64,000 nt of DNA from Ascarosepion bandense (lineage: Eukaryota > Mollusca > Cephalopoda > Sepiida > Sepiidae). Position 1 is the stretch's first letter, and every line of letters begins with the position of its first letter. Below the pieces are notes generated by a model. It made no database searches and had not been told where the DNA came from. It saw nothing but the letters and a program-made list of their open reading frames with translations. Shown here in pieces: positions 11,030 through 22,710 of the stretch. The position numbers and the translations under genes are program-made. The stretch spans positions 3,059,001 through 3,123,000 of the forward strand of contig JBBBDQ010001270.1 of the NCBI GenBank assembly GCA_037127315.1. Direction: 5' to 3'.

Positions 11030-11727
11030 AAAAATTCATTGTATGAAAAATACAATTGTGGCCCAAGGCCGATTTGGGGATTGGAGAAAAAACTCAGGTT
11101 GGTCTTCAGTACTTATCCTATACCTAGCTAATCCGACTCACGACCCAAACATACTTTACAATTTTCTCATTCACCACAAGAATATGTCCATCATCATTCA
11201 ATCTTTCATACACCAAAATACACCAAAATACCTCAAGCATACCAGGGACCTAAAAAAAACCAAAAGTAGAAAAAGGTTATTGTGAATAATAGATACAAAA
11301 ATATATTTAAAATATATCATGAAATGATATGTGGGGAGGAGCATGACATAAATTCACATAACAATTTTTCTTTTTAAACAAAAGATACAAACAGAATTCA
11401 TGATGTTAGTTGGGCCCAACCAACCCACAAAACAAAGTGGCCGCTGTATTCTCTCCATAGGACGAAATCAAGAGGCAGTCTTTCTACAGGGAGTGGAGAG
11501 GAGAAAATAAAATTGTTGAGGAGAATATAATCTTGACCCAGACGAAATAAAACGGGACAAAAAAATAAAAACTGGGGAAATTGGGAATCTCGACTGGATC
11601 ATAACAAAAGACAATGCCATGAACACACTAGGAGTCACATTCATTCCCATTAACTAGGTACACAAAAATGGATTACCTTAACCAGAGGAGGATTCCAAAG
11701 TAATCCGCCCCGATGTGACTAGTAGAT

Positions 11728-14700
11728 TTAAAAGAGAACATCAAGGCTAGTCCCGTTCACGCGAACCAAGCTTGCCACATTTACCCACCTTTTGCTAAAA
11801 CCTATCGGGGTCAACCGTTTCCAATCAGATCTAATTTTAATTTTGAGCTGATGCTCAAAATATCGGATCAGATCCTGATGTGAAAGTCGGCCACATCGCA
11901 AGATTTCCTCCAGTCGCATCGTCCATATCACCATTCGAACCGTGGCCAGCAGCGAGAGAAACAACATTCGCTTCCCTCCCTAAAACGGAGGCGACACATT
12001 GTCACAGGCGAATGCACGAGCAATGAGCACGAGCTCACGCGGCGCGATAAGAGCAGTCAACTCGCCAACACGGTCCCATAGAGGGCGAACCCGAGAACAA
12101 TGGTAGAAGGCGTGCGCAGACGTCTCCATAAAACCAAGGTCACAGCGTTTACAATCTGGCAAATCCGCCAGGCCTCATATGAAGGCCGCGTTATTGAGAG
12201 ACAACCTATTCCGAGCCAATCGCCAGGTAAGTGAAAACTCAGAGTTGTTGAGATTATCGGCACCTGGCGCCCAAGACCAATGACAGCGATACTCCTCCTC
12301 CGACATGCCGAGCTCTTTGCGTCGTGTATCTTTCGCGACACCCACCACTAATCCCTGATAGAAGACTTTCCTAGGCCGAGAAAGGTCACTGGACCGAGGA
12401 ATAGCCCTGAAGGCCACCAGACATTCAAGGAGAAAACTCGATCGCCCCTGAGGTTTACGGTACCGCCTCGAGACAGGGGGAGTGACAGTAAGGCTAGAGA
12501 GCATGTCCTTCACTATCCCCGTTAGCAACGAGTCTTCAATAACGCACGTCTGAGAAAAACCACCCTTGAAGCGAGCTTGTGACTCGCCAAGTGCGGCATT
12601 TCCAGACCCCCATGAGACGGACGTTGGTAACAGACACGTTTGTCGACGTGATGTTTGCGTCCTCTCCACAAATAGCAAACTCTCGATTGCCTTCTCACGC
12701 CGTTCACAAAGTAGAATTACAGACATCCGGTAAAGGAAAATGGGAAAAACGAATGTAACACGCGCATTAGCCAAACCCTTTAAGGACAAATTACTTCGAC
12801 GCCAAATCTCGAACGACACGACGACCTTTGCCTGTACATCAGATCAATTTTTCTCCAACTGGAGGTCGGGCCCAAACTACATTCCAAGAATGCGGATAGA
12901 GCCGTTCGTCCAGGATCCCAGGAGGGTAGCACCCTTTCAGGCACCTAACCGCAAGCCGGAAGCCTTGTCGCGGTTAATCTTGGATCCTGTCACCTGTTCG
13001 TACCGTTCAAGCGCCTTCTGTAGTACGTCAATGTCACTCCGGGAGGACACGAAAGTAGTGACCTCATCGGCGTACGCTGAAACCCTGGCTCGAGCTCCAA
13101 TAGGGACAGCGATTCACATAGAGCCAGACCGCACGTCCTGTCCCTTAGCCGGCGAAGGAGGGGTTGCAACGCCAAAGCATAAAGTAAAGATGACAGTGAA
13201 CAACCCTGTCGGACCGACCTAGACCGCGCAAAAGCGCTCAACAACTTTCCGTTCGCCTGGACTACAGCCGTGCGGGATGGTACAGGAGACTAATCCAGCG
13301 GATGCGAATCCGGCGGCCTGCAGGACAGCAGCCAGGTAGCCAAGGTCAACCCTATCAAATGCTTTGGACTGATCTAAATTGATCAGCGCGGCTTCATCGT
13401 CGTCTTTTACACTCTCTAGGATCGTGCGAATCAGGTTGCTCTGAATTTTTGGTCCCCTCACAGCACAAGTCTGTTCAGGTCCCAACAGAGACTCGGCAAC
13501 TAGCTGCAAACGATTCGTCAGGATCTTGGCCAAAATCTTTAACTCTGTGTTTAGCAGAGTTATGGGTCTGTAACCATCTAGTTCCCTCCCAACTTTTTTA
13601 CCTTTTCTCAACAGCGTGACCACACCCCTGGTGAACCAGTTCGGGATGGACTCCCGCCGAAACTAGTTGTTGAACACGACAGTCAAGATCGGGACAATAA
13701 TGTGCGACAGCCTCAAGTACAATTCATAGGGTAAACAATCCAAACCTGGCGACTTGCCACTGCCGACCTTCTTCAAAGCCGCGTAGACTTTGCCCTCCGT
13801 AATCTCTCACTCGCTGCTAGCTGCATCAACCGGCAAAAGCCGAGGGAAGTCAGCCAAACAGCTGTGAAACTACTCATCACGGAGACCAGGTATCTTGGTA
13901 AACCGGTTCTCGAAATGCCGCCGAAAAGCCACGCACATGTCGTCAGTCGACCGAAGAGTATGTCCCTCCGGGTCACGCACCTCTCGAATGTACCGGTCGC
14001 CGCCTCGACGAATCTCTTCCTTGCGCAGTTCTGCGCCTATGTTTACGGCTTCGGAAGACATTTTGCTTAACCTATGTCTAATTACCTGACCCATGTAACG
14101 CTCGCTAGTCGAACGCTCCAGGGCCTCCTTAGCTAAGGCTATCTCTAGGGGATCCCTACCAGCCTCCGCCTGGAAGAAATTAGCTTTATGCATTTTCAAC
14201 TTGTTAACCTTATCTCTGTTTGAGCCGATGCCTATAATCAGTGGTGAAAGTCCTAATCCTATTAAGATTCTCCCACTCAATGACTTCCCAAGTTAACGCC
14301 CGCTGCACTACGTTAATTAGCTGGCACCGAATGTCCCGCATGTCCAGTAAGGACTGATTGAAATTCCAGTAACCAGTCATTCTAGTCTAAGGCTATACGG
14401 GCACAAACAAGTTTGTGGTCCAAGTAGCCTAACCAGTGGAACATCGGACAATCTAGGAAATCTATATCGGCTTCTCTCACTAAGATTCTATCCAGGTAAC
14501 TAGATACCCGGGTAGAAGGCCAACTATGAGTCGACGTTCACATTTTCCCACCCGGAGTATCGACCCGGTATCTATCAACGAAATCAAATTCCTTAATCAA
14601 ATCAACATGGCTACGATCACCAAGCCACCCACTACCGTCCCTCCCTCTGTCTCATTTGGGGTTCAGGATGGCATTCCAGTCCCCCATTAGGACTAGTCGT

Positions 14701-15095
14701 GAAGAATCAACTAGGAAGGGCTGCAACAGCAGAAAACACGAGACCCGCTTCTCCCGATCATTGGGCGCATAAACCGCAATCAGACAAAACGAGTTGCTTT
14801 TCACTGCAATATCGGCTCCGATCAACCGGCCCTCTGCACCGACATGAACAAGGTCCACCCCCGCGTCCAGGGTACGCTTGACCAGCAAAGGAACTTCTCT
14901 GGCCAATCGGTTCCCATATGCTGAGTAGACGACAAAGTCGTTAGACAACACACAAGCATTGACGTCGCAAACAAAGTAAGTCTCTTGGATCGCGGCCACA
15001 TCCAGGCCGAAAGACAAGAGGTCCTGAATCAGGCGGGCCGCCTTACTCCGATCCCCCAAGCCCTTCGCATTCAAACAATCTAACTTGATTGACAT
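11728..15095 (-). pseudogene. LINE-T ORF2 (AP endonuclease-RT) pseudogene
   Basis: Homologous in order to the intact 1139-aa ORF2. It starts MSIKLDCLNAKGLGDRSKAA at 15095, with endonuclease motifs IQETY and GDWNAIL. The RT follows: YRPITLLNTELKILAKIL, LDQSKAFDRVD (motif A), SVRQGCSLSSLLY (motif B). The C-terminal knuckle is CKRCDLGFMETSAHAFYHC and the end is SLDVLF at 11728. The frame is broken many times (at least eight frame changes or stops). The catalytic YADD has become YADE (about 13063-13080), and a stretch between motifs A and B is deleted or scrambled. It is clearly dead and older than the array copies. Confidence 0.9.
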
Positions 15096-15099
15096 CCGT

Positions 15100-15575
15100 T
15101 AGATCTGAAAGTAAAAAGGAGAAATTACTTCTAATCACATACGGGGTATAAATCTCGGGCAATAGGGACCCCGACGGACTGTCCTAGGGAACCAGTTCCT
15201 ACATCGGACGTAATCCGTCCGTCTAGGACGATCCCGCTGACGTCCGTGGGATAGTTTAGTTTTAAGACCGTATATATACAGAGGTGGCGCAAAATAGGGA
15301 CCCTCCCTGTACATAATTTGGTTATTTTACGCAGCTCTGGCGTATCGGTGTGATTTATGTCAATGTGCTTTTAAAAATCTTTGGCCGCAGCCAATTGTCC
15401 CAGCCCTCAGGTTCCCTCCCGTACTACGGATAAGGGTGATGACACCTGGGGTCTTGGGAAAGTTCTTTGGGTCGTCAGTGGATTTTCCATCCACGGAGGT
15501 CAGCTTCAACAGCAGTTTTAAAAGGCTCTTTCTTAAAGCCGACCAATACTTGGACACTTCTTTTATGTCTATTTA
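15100..15575 (-). pseudogene. LINE-T ORF1 C-terminal remnant
   Basis: The frame 15557-15360 (minus) reads LLKLLLKLTSVDGKSTDDP then KNFPKTPGVITLIRSTGGNLR, matching the last ~150 residues of the intact ORF1 (RNFPQAPGVITLIRNTGGNLR). The rest of the tail (tccgatgtaggaac, cctaggacagtccgtcgggg) is recognisable in other frames down to about 15140. It ends abruptly near 15575. Confidence 0.8.
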
Positions 15576-16440
15576 ACAAAGGGCTTCTACCTTTCGGAGA
15601 TTAAGTGTCTTTAATATAAGTTGTTTCACTTTTACAATCTTCTTCAGAGATTTATTAAAGATGAATGATTTAAAAATCCAAGAGACGGTATGTAGATTGA
15701 GCTATAGTTTCAAACATCAAATACGTGTCACGTGTGATAAAGCAATGGATGAATATTAAATGTAGAAGAAAAAACTTGTGTCTGTTTAAGTATGTGTGCC
15801 AACGCGTAATAAAAACATTAAATGTTTATTATGAACGTAAGTATATGTAAGCTAAAATAATGTGTGTTAAGCGCATCCAAACCATGAACGAACTAAGTGT
15901 GTGTATATGTCGATAATATTAGTATGTGTGAATAACAGCGACGAAATACATTTCCGTTCCAAATAGGTAACAAGTATTTTATACATGTGTCAAGTAATGG
16001 AAGGAATTTTCTTCTTAAACAGAATAAACGAATCAGTTATGAATGTATGTGTTGAGAGAAATCCTGTGTAAATGTGTGCGTTTATGAATCGGTAAAGACG
16101 TATGCACCATATTAACCAGACAATGGTAGTGATGCCTGCAGATTGTGCCAGGAAGAAAGATTGTTTCCGGTACAAAACAAAAAAAATACGGAATGAAAAA
16201 TCAGAAATAATATCCAGAAGTAATCTTTATGTTTACGCCCCACTTACATTTTAATTAATTTTTATTAAAATTTTGGTTTTAAGCGAGTTCCACCTTCCCT
16301 TCTACAAGTCATATTAATGTGTCCTGTTTATCATTTAAAATGCTGCCAACGAGCACCTTTAATAATGTGTTGGTTGAAAGATATGGACATTATGACGAAA
16401 ATTCTGTATATATGTACATTATGACGTAAATTATATATAT
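15576..16440. other. No gene seen
   Basis: A+T-rich sequence without a supported gene. Near 15600-15660 it resembles nothing I recognise. A short (TA)n run ends it. Confidence 0.5.
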
Positions 16441-16443
16441 ATA

Positions 16444-16729
16444 TATATTACTGGAATGAAGTTCATATACCCCATTGATTGTAATAAAGGGTTCGGTTCG
16501 AAATTCTTAGCACGTGAAGAAGGCCGGAGCTTACAGTGGCTGAAACGTTGTACAAATGACAACAATGATGAGGACAATAGTCCGAATAATGTAAATACTG
16601 TAAATACTATCTCATCTCAGAAATATATACAAATACTAAAGAGACTTTATGTTGAATCATGAATACATTCAGCTTTTGTTTACCATCTTTCTTCTTCCCA
16701 AAATAAATAATAATTTAATTTTAATTCAG

Positions 16730-16731
<2 letters not shown>
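16444..16731 (+). repeat. PLE-tail-like repeat, copy 1
   Basis: Almost identical to 19197-19485 (one base differs in the part encoding ...NTISSQ/NTTSSQ). It carries gaagaaggccggagc...tggctgaaacgttg, a motif style common in the 3' ends of Penelope-like elements. ATGATGA-GGAC-AATA-GTCC-GAAT follows, an imperfect hammerhead core. The 68-codon frame is not called a gene. Confidence 0.6.

Positions 16732-16803
<72 letters not shown>
16732..16803. repeat. (TA)n-(GA)n compound microsatellite
   Basis: TA repeats passing into GA repeats, directly after the PLE-tail-like repeat. Confidence 0.95.
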
Positions 16804-16804
<1 letters not shown>

Positions 16805-16805
<1 letters not shown>

Positions 16806-17290
16806 TGATATGTCTGAACATTATTTTTGATCAATAATCGTATTTAAGTAGATATTCTATTTATAATCAAACAGTATTATATATTTATTTTTACCGGCTT
16901 GATTATTTACGGAAAAATTTTTTTACGAAAATTTGTCTCTTACGGCAGGACACGTATCCACGTAGGGTAAGCCCCAAACGATCACGCTCGTCTTAGACCT
17001 CTGAACCTCAAATGACGATCAGTCGAAACAAAGTCAAATTAAGCCTATATAACACAATTTTCGATTGATCGTAAAAACCATATCTTCTCTGAAATGTATC
17101 GTAATGTCAACAAATGTAAACATGTTACGGAAATTAATGGAGATTAACGAAATGGTCTTTAAACAACCGACAATTTGAAATTGACTTGTTTGAACATTAT
17201 TTATGATCGATACTCGTATTGAAGTAGATATTCTGTTTATATAATCAAACAGTATTATATATTTATTTCGACCGGACTGAATATTTACGA

Positions 17291-17341
<51 letters not shown>

Positions 17342-17504
17342 CATTTTTTAACGGAAATATATATATATATATATATATATATTCCATTTTTAAAAGGAAA
17401 ATGGAAAATATTCAAGTTCTACAATATAATTGTATTGAACACTTTTTACTACAAATGTGCACTGTTCTAACCCTATTATGACCAAAACCTAAGTATTAAA
17501 CAAT

Positions 17505-17542
<38 letters not shown>

Positions 17543-17660
17543 ATTGATTGATTGATTGTTTAATACTATTTTTGATCGATGCTCGTATTTAAGTAGATAT
17601 TTTTTTATAATCAAAAAGTATTATGTATTTATTTCTACCGGCCTGATTATTTACGATAAA
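16805..17660. repeat. Dispersed A+T-rich repeat in three partial direct copies
   Basis: A block of gaacattatttttgatc...cgtatttaagtagatattct...aatcaaacagtattatatatttatttctaccgg recurs at about 16815, 17195 and 17565. It also occurs in reverse at about 34040-34240. (TA)n tracts lie between copies (17297-17340, 17358-17382, 17508-17540). No coding capacity was recognised. Confidence 0.6.
17488..17568. repeat. Short inverted repeat around (TA)n
   Basis: agtattaaacaatcaatata before the (TA)n run is mirrored by tatattgattgattg...tgtttaatact after it. A (TTGA)n expansion sits in the right arm. Confidence 0.7.
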
Positions 17661-17679
17661 TTATATATATACATATAGA

Positions 17680-17897
17680 GTCACCGGCAGACAGATCTGT
17701 TTCGCTGTATCACAGCTCAGCTCATCAGTACGTGTTAGACATCCGATTGTCTTTTTACACATGACTGAAACCCGACCGAATTGGCGTCAGTCGGCGATTC
17801 TACCTCTGAGCTACAGTCAGACTTTTTAGCGCGTATATTATCGTTATACACGCCCAATAGCGAAGAGTGTTCTAATTCATTGCTGAATGAACGATAC
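17680..17897 (-). mobile_element. SINE-H copy, hammerhead stem II duplicated
   Basis: The minus strand has box A-like TAGCTCAGAGGTAGAAT and box B-like GGGTTTCAGTC, then CTGATGA followed by an extra GCTGA before GCTGTGATACAGC-GAAA and CAG-AT-CTGTC. The 5-nt duplication displaces stem II from the core. Confidence 0.7.
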
Positions 17898-18059
17898 ATT
17901 TTTAAACGGAAATAGACATATTTTTTCCATTTTTTAATAGGAAAAAGGAAAATATTCAAAAGTTCCACAATATAATTGTATAGAACACTTTATAATACAA
18001 ATGTGTACTAGTCTAACTCTATAATGACCAAAAACTAAGTATTAAACAATCAATATATA

Positions 18060-18735
18060 TATATATATACGAAGATTTTGAATTACGAGTTCTTATTTTA
18101 CAATTTTTTTTCTCTATAAAAGTTAAAACTTGGCAATAAGTGCCTAGCTGCAACAGAAATGTGGTTCTACCGAATCATATTAGGCATGCCATGGGCCGAA
18201 TGTCTTAGAATATGTTTCAGAAAAAATGTAGAGAAAAATGAAACTTGCACTTAACATCTTGTAGAGAAAGTTGAAATTTTTGGGACACTTAATGAGGTAA
18301 GAGGGCTTGGAAAATCTGATACTTACAGGACAGATTTACGGTAAGCGGGGCAAACGAAAACAATGCATAACTTATGAATGAATAACGGAACTAGATCGGG
18401 GAGAAATAAAAAAAATATTGAGAACGACAGAAAGTTGTGGAGAGTCTACGCCCTGAAGTGTCACTGCATATAACGAAGGAGAAATGCTGCCATCAATTAG
18501 AAAAGCACGTTCTTGCAAGAATTGACATTCTTTGGCAAAGAGCGCGTTTTCATATTACTTCCCACCAAGTAAAGGCTGTAAGTTGATGTCCTCGAGGCAT
18601 GACATATGGTAAAAGCCCATCCCAGATTGAATAATGGACACAAGGTAGAAGTAAACCTCGACTGACCAATGGGTAGCAAGCACCTTTTAAGCTGAACAGA
18701 CACCGAGAAGAAAATTGGGAGAGAGAGAGAGAGGG
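18060..18735. other. No gene seen
   Basis: No supported coding sequence. A minus-strand frame at 18703-18497 has no recognised domain. A (GA)n tract is near 18718-18738. Confidence 0.5.
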
Positions 18736-18737
18736 AG

Positions 18738-18905
18738 AGTGACCTTACAGTATTTACATTATTCGGACTGTCTCCTCATCTTTGTTGCCATCTGTGCAAG
18801 GTTTCGGCCGTTGTGCGCTCCGGCCTTCTTCAGGTGCTAGGAATTTCGAACCGAACCCTTTATTACAATCACTGGGGTATATGAATTTCATTTCTTGTAG
18901 TCATA
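18738..18905 (-). repeat. PLE-tail-like repeat, inverted partial copy
   Basis: The reverse complement matches the 16.4 and 19.2 kb copies (accctttattacaatc, ggccggagcgcacaacggccgaaacctt, gtccgaataatgtaaatactg). With the plus copy at 19197 it forms an inverted pair about 300 bp apart. Confidence 0.65.
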
Positions 18906-18954
18906 AGTTATCTCCCTCTAACCCTGTAAGTTACTTGTTCACCACTGCTGTAGC

Positions 18955-19035
18955 CTGGTATTGAACTCACATCTCTTTAGGTCAAGTCACAGGAACTAAC
19001 CAATGTCTATATCCACTGGGCCATGTGACCTTAAG
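18955..19035 (-). repeat. tRNA-like pol III promoter of a SINE
   Basis: The minus strand shows tggcccagtggatatagaca (box A-like) and gatgtgagttcaatacc (box B-like) about 40 bases apart. That spacing is tRNA-like, but the acceptor stem is not obvious, so it is a SINE head rather than a tRNA gene. Confidence 0.45.
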
Positions 19036-19196
19036 GACAAAAAAACTTAATTTTTGGACATCAGTAACCCTTATATACCAGAGAACATATTGCAATTTTT
19101 TTATGTTAATATTTTTTCTAGTATTTCTGATGTTAATGGTTTTCTTTAGTATTTTTTTACCAGAGCTCATATTACATTTTAGGGATTTTCTCTGAC

Positions 19197-19488
19197 ATAT
19201 TACTGGAATGAAGTTCATATACCCCATTGATTGTAATAAAGGGTTCGGTTCGAAATTCTTAGCACGTGAAGAAGGCCGGAGCTTACAGTGGCTGAAACGT
19301 TGTACAAATGACAACAATGATGAGGACAATAGTCCGAATAATGTAAATACTGTAAATACTACCTCATCTCAGAAATATATACAAATACTAAAGAGACTTT
19401 ATGTTGAATCATGAATACATTCAGCTTTTGTTTACCATCTTTCTTCTTCCCAAAATAAATAATAATTTAATTTTAATTCAGTTATATA
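19197..19488 (+). repeat. PLE-tail-like repeat, copy 2
   Basis: Near-identical partner of 16444-16731 over its full length, including the aaataataatttaattttaattcagttatat 3' border. Near identity despite 2.7 kb separation indicates recent insertion or local duplication. Confidence 0.65.
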
Positions 19489-19618
19489 TTCATCATAAGT
19501 TTCCGTAACTTGCTGCCGCTTATAAAGCAGCTCTTCAATCATTCGTGAGTAAAATCCCCCAGGGTTCCATTTAAAAACACTTTTCAACGCTTTAGTTTGT
19601 TTCGGGGGGCTTCTCACC

Positions 19619-20240
19619 ATTTTTTTTTTTAATCATTTCACCCCAAGCAAGGCATTCCACTGCCACTGTTGCTACATAGGGGAAGGTAAAGAGAAGGAGT
19701 GGTTAGACATAGGGAATGTCAGGAGGAAGGTGACAGATGAGTAAGGATACCGAGGATGAGGGTTGGGCAGATGGGAAGAATGTTTTTTTTAATCATCTCA
19801 CCCCAAGCAAGGCATTCCACTGCCACTATTGCTACATAGGGGAAGGTAAAGAGAAGGAGTGGTTAGACATAGGGAATGTCAGGAGGAAGGTGACAGATGA
19901 GTAAGGATACCGAGGATGAGGGTTGGGCAGATGGGAAGAGTGTTTGATAGAATGGGAGCAGGTTAGTGTGTTAGGAGGTGTCTATTGACCTTATATTTAA
20001 ACTCCTGGAGATTGTAGCCGTCGGGAAAGCAATCGTGTGGAAGGGAATTCCACAGTCGGGAAGTGCGAGGAAAGAAACTGTTGGGGTAGAAGTTGCGGTT
20101 GCATTTTATCGGTTTCACTGTAAAAAGGTGGGATCTAGTTGCTAATCTAGTATCTCGTGCAAATTTGTATTTAGGGGGCATTAGTGATCTAAGTTCATCG
20201 GTGCAGAAGCCGTGAAATTATTTATAGAAAATTAAAAGTA
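19619..20240 (-). pseudogene. LINE-J 3' end with tandemly duplicated 3' UTR
   Basis: Two copies of the 3' terminus lie in direct repeat 160 bp apart (aatcatttcacccc at 19631, aatcatctcacccc at 19791). Both keep a T-run that is the element's A-tail in antisense. Then 20181-19963 (minus) encodes the terminal RT-side domain: ARDTRLATRSHLFTV...NSFFPRTSRLWNSLP...NRHLLTH. Upstream coding is truncated at about 20240. Confidence 0.75.
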
Positions 20241-20249
20241 TTTATATCA

Positions 20250-20348
20250 CGGTTCCCATGCGATTGTCAAAGTTAATCAACGTAGAGGCTGGTCCGTATC
20301 TAGATGGGTCACTGCTTGGGGAATAGCAGACCTTGTAATCTTGGATGC
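20250..20348 (+). repeat. Solo 5S rRNA-like sequence, degenerate
   Basis: ttaatcaacgtagaggctggtcc...atctagatgggtcactgcttggggaatagcagac...gtaatcttgg follows the order of the 5S rRNA internal promoter and 3' half (AAGCAACGTCG...GGATGGGTGACCGCCTGGGAATACC), with several changes. It is likely a pseudogene or a 5S-derived repeat head. Confidence 0.55.
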
Positions 20349-20464
20349 GCGGTGTAATGATGAAATGTTCCGAACTGAACGTCAGGGAGACGTGTTCAAA
20401 TTGAAATCGGGCTATGGTCACTTACTGGCAATTATTCCTATCTAAAGTTTCAACTATGACTCTT

Positions 20465-21075
20465 GAGCGACCATGCCTTGAAAGAGACATGGCTGACTGG
20501 GCAGAGATTTTCCCACAGTAGGTTGCTATTACTTTCTGCGGTAGACTGGTTGCCATACAAGGCTATAGAATCCAATCAGTTTTTTATGGGAGCCGGAACG
20601 GATTATATTTTTAAAGTAACAAGTAGTAATTAGTGGGAATTAGTTTATCACTTCATAACAGTAAAAAACCGACCCCTCACTTTATACCCAGTAAAAGCTT
20701 TACTTATATTTTCATCTATTATATTCATTCAGCCAGTTTAGTGCTATACGGGATATATGCTTTGGGCGATCATGTCTCGAAGGAGACATGAATGATTAGG
20801 CAGAAGATTTTCCCGCAGTAGGCTGCCATTACTTTCTGCGGTAGACTGGTTTGCAACCAAGGCTGTGGAACTCAATCTGTCCTGCTATTTAATTCTTCTA
20901 TCCAGATCATTCAGCTATTGGCTATGTGGGACACACGCTTAGTCGATCATGTCTCTTTTGATCTGTGACTGACTAGGGAGAATATTTTCCCTGTAGTATG
21001 TCATTTTTACTTTCTGTGGTACACTGGTTGCCAACCAAGGCTATAGATTTCAATCTGTCCTGCTATTCAGTTATT
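20465..21075 (-). mobile_element. Three partial SINE-A copies in direct tandem
   Basis: The SINE-A 3' domain (gatcatgtctcgaa...agacatg...gggcagaagattttcccgcagtaggttgcc...ctttctgcggtagactggttgcc...aaggctatagaa on the plus strand) occurs at about 20465-20585, 20735-20890 and 20905-21070. All lie in antisense and lack the tRNA-like head. Spacing is irregular, so these may be separate insertions or segmental copies. Confidence 0.7.
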
Positions 21076-21423
21076 TTATTTATATCATTCAGTTAAGAGT
21101 TTTTTTCTTCCTTCCTCGGAGTATTTATGGCTATTTTTACATCTCAGGCAAATTTAGCCATCACTCTCGATCAAATTACACGATGTCAAAACCACTGTGT
21201 TTTTTAATATCTTACACGCTTCGACGATTTAAATGTTCCTGAGTTGCTTAACCTGGCATCCTGGGGGCCTGAAAATTGCATATAGTGCATGGAACCCGAG
21301 TCACGGCTGGTTTCAGGTCTCAAGAGCACCAAAGTGTTGATATATTCAGCTCTACTACCTCATGTGGTATGGAGCATTTTTTCTATTTTGGTGTACCTAT
21401 GATAGTTGCTTATTGCTAGAACC
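21076..21423. other. No gene seen
   Basis: Unassigned sequence between SINE-A and SINE-H copies. Confidence 0.45.
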
Positions 21424-21645
21424 TTATATATATATATTCGTTATCCACATACAAGCCTGTTTTGTTGTATCACAGCTCATCAGTGTGGTTAGACATCCAC
21501 TTGCTTCTGGCAGGGTTCTAAACTCGGCCGATTTGGTGTCAGTCGGAGTCACTAATCCATAAGCCTGGAAGGGAAATTTTAGCGTGTTATATATAAGCGG
21601 TGTAAACACACGCCAGTCACCGATAGAACACAATTCATTTCTGAA
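21424..21645 (-). mobile_element. SINE-H copy of the 2.2-kb subfamily, ribozyme decayed
   Basis: The minus strand shares the ctcttcagaaat...ggtgactggcgtgtg 5' region with 2201-2434. The ribozyme region (21445-21488) keeps CCACA / TGTGG as a perfect 5-bp stem I and CTGATGA. The second core is AAAA instead of GAAA, and stem II has a C-A mismatch. It is inactive by prediction. Confidence 0.7.
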
Positions 21646-21661
21646 GAGTAAGGGAGTAAGG

Positions 21662-21662
21662 C

Positions 21663-21701
<39 letters not shown>

Positions 21702-21797
21702 ATTCGCAGACAGATCTGTTTCCCTGGATGACAGCTCATCAATACGGTTAGACAGCCGATTGGTTTTTACCCAAGATTGAAAGCCGACCGAATATAA
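21662..21797 (-). mobile_element. SINE-H 3' fragment next to (TA)n
   Basis: (TA)n at 21665-21698 abuts a minus-strand SINE-H end with TTGATGA (core C3 changed to T), an imperfect stem II, and intact ACAG-AT-CTGT and TGCG. The body breaks off where the 27-bp minisatellite begins. Confidence 0.65.
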
Positions 21798-22710
21798 TGG
21801 AAATATTTTAGTACAGAAATATAATGGAAATCTTTTTAGTATAGAAATATAATGGAAATCTTTTTAGTATAGAAATATAATGGAAATATTTTAGTATAGA
21901 AATATAATGGAAACTTTTTTAGTATAGAAATATAATGGAAATTCTTTTGATATAGAAATATAATGGAAATATTTTAGTATAGAAATATAACGGAAATATT
22001 TTAGTATAGAAATATAATGGAAATTTTTTTAGTATCGAAATATAATGGAAATATTTTAGTATAGAAATATAATAGAAATTTTTTAGTATAGAAATATAAT
22101 GGAAATTTTTTTTGTATAGAAATATAATGGAAATATTTTAGTATAGAAATATAATGGAATTTTTTTAGTATAGAAATATAATGGAATTTTTTTAGTATAG
22201 AAATATAATGGAAATATTTTAGTATAGAAATATAATGGAAATTTTTTAGTATAGAAATATAATGGAATTTTTTTAGTATAGAAATATAATGGAAATATTT
22301 TAGTATAGAAATATAATGGAAATTTTTTTAGTATAGAAATATAACGGACATTTTTTAGTATAGGAATACAATGGAAATTTTTTAGTCTAGAAATATAATG
22401 GAAATTCTCTTAATATAGAAATGTAATGGAAATATTTTAGTATAGAAATATAATGGAAAATTTTTTAGTATAGAAATATAATGGAAATTCTTTTAGTATC
22501 GAAATTTAATGGATTTGTTTTTGTATAGAAATATAATGGAATTTTTTTTAGTATAGAAATATAATGGAATTATTTTAGTATAGAAATATAATGGAAATCT
22601 TTTTAGTATAGAAATATAATGGAAATTTTTTAGTATAGAAATATAATGGAAATTTTTCCAGTATAGAAATATAATGCAATTTTTTTAGTATTGAAATATA
22701 ATGGAAATCG
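21798..22710. repeat. 27-bp minisatellite, about 34 copies
   Basis: The unit is tagaaatataatggaaat plus a T-rich run ending in ttttagta. It recurs continuously, with length variation only in the T-run and few substitutions. It starts inside a SINE-H body. No coding content. Confidence 0.95.

Larger units (their letters stand above)
11034..15575 (-). mobile_element. Old antisense LINE-T copy, 5'-truncated
   Basis: The minus strand aligns along its length with the intact LINE-T copies at 47.8-64 kb: 3' UTR pieces at 11034-11730 (gaagaccaacc...agctaggta, and cggggtggattcct-type sequence just after the stop), ORF2 at 11728-15095, and the ORF1 C-terminus to about 15575. It lacks the rest of ORF1 and the 5' UTR. 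Its 3' end lies directly against the 3' A-rich end of the plus-strand LINE-J, so the two converge. Confidence 0.85.
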
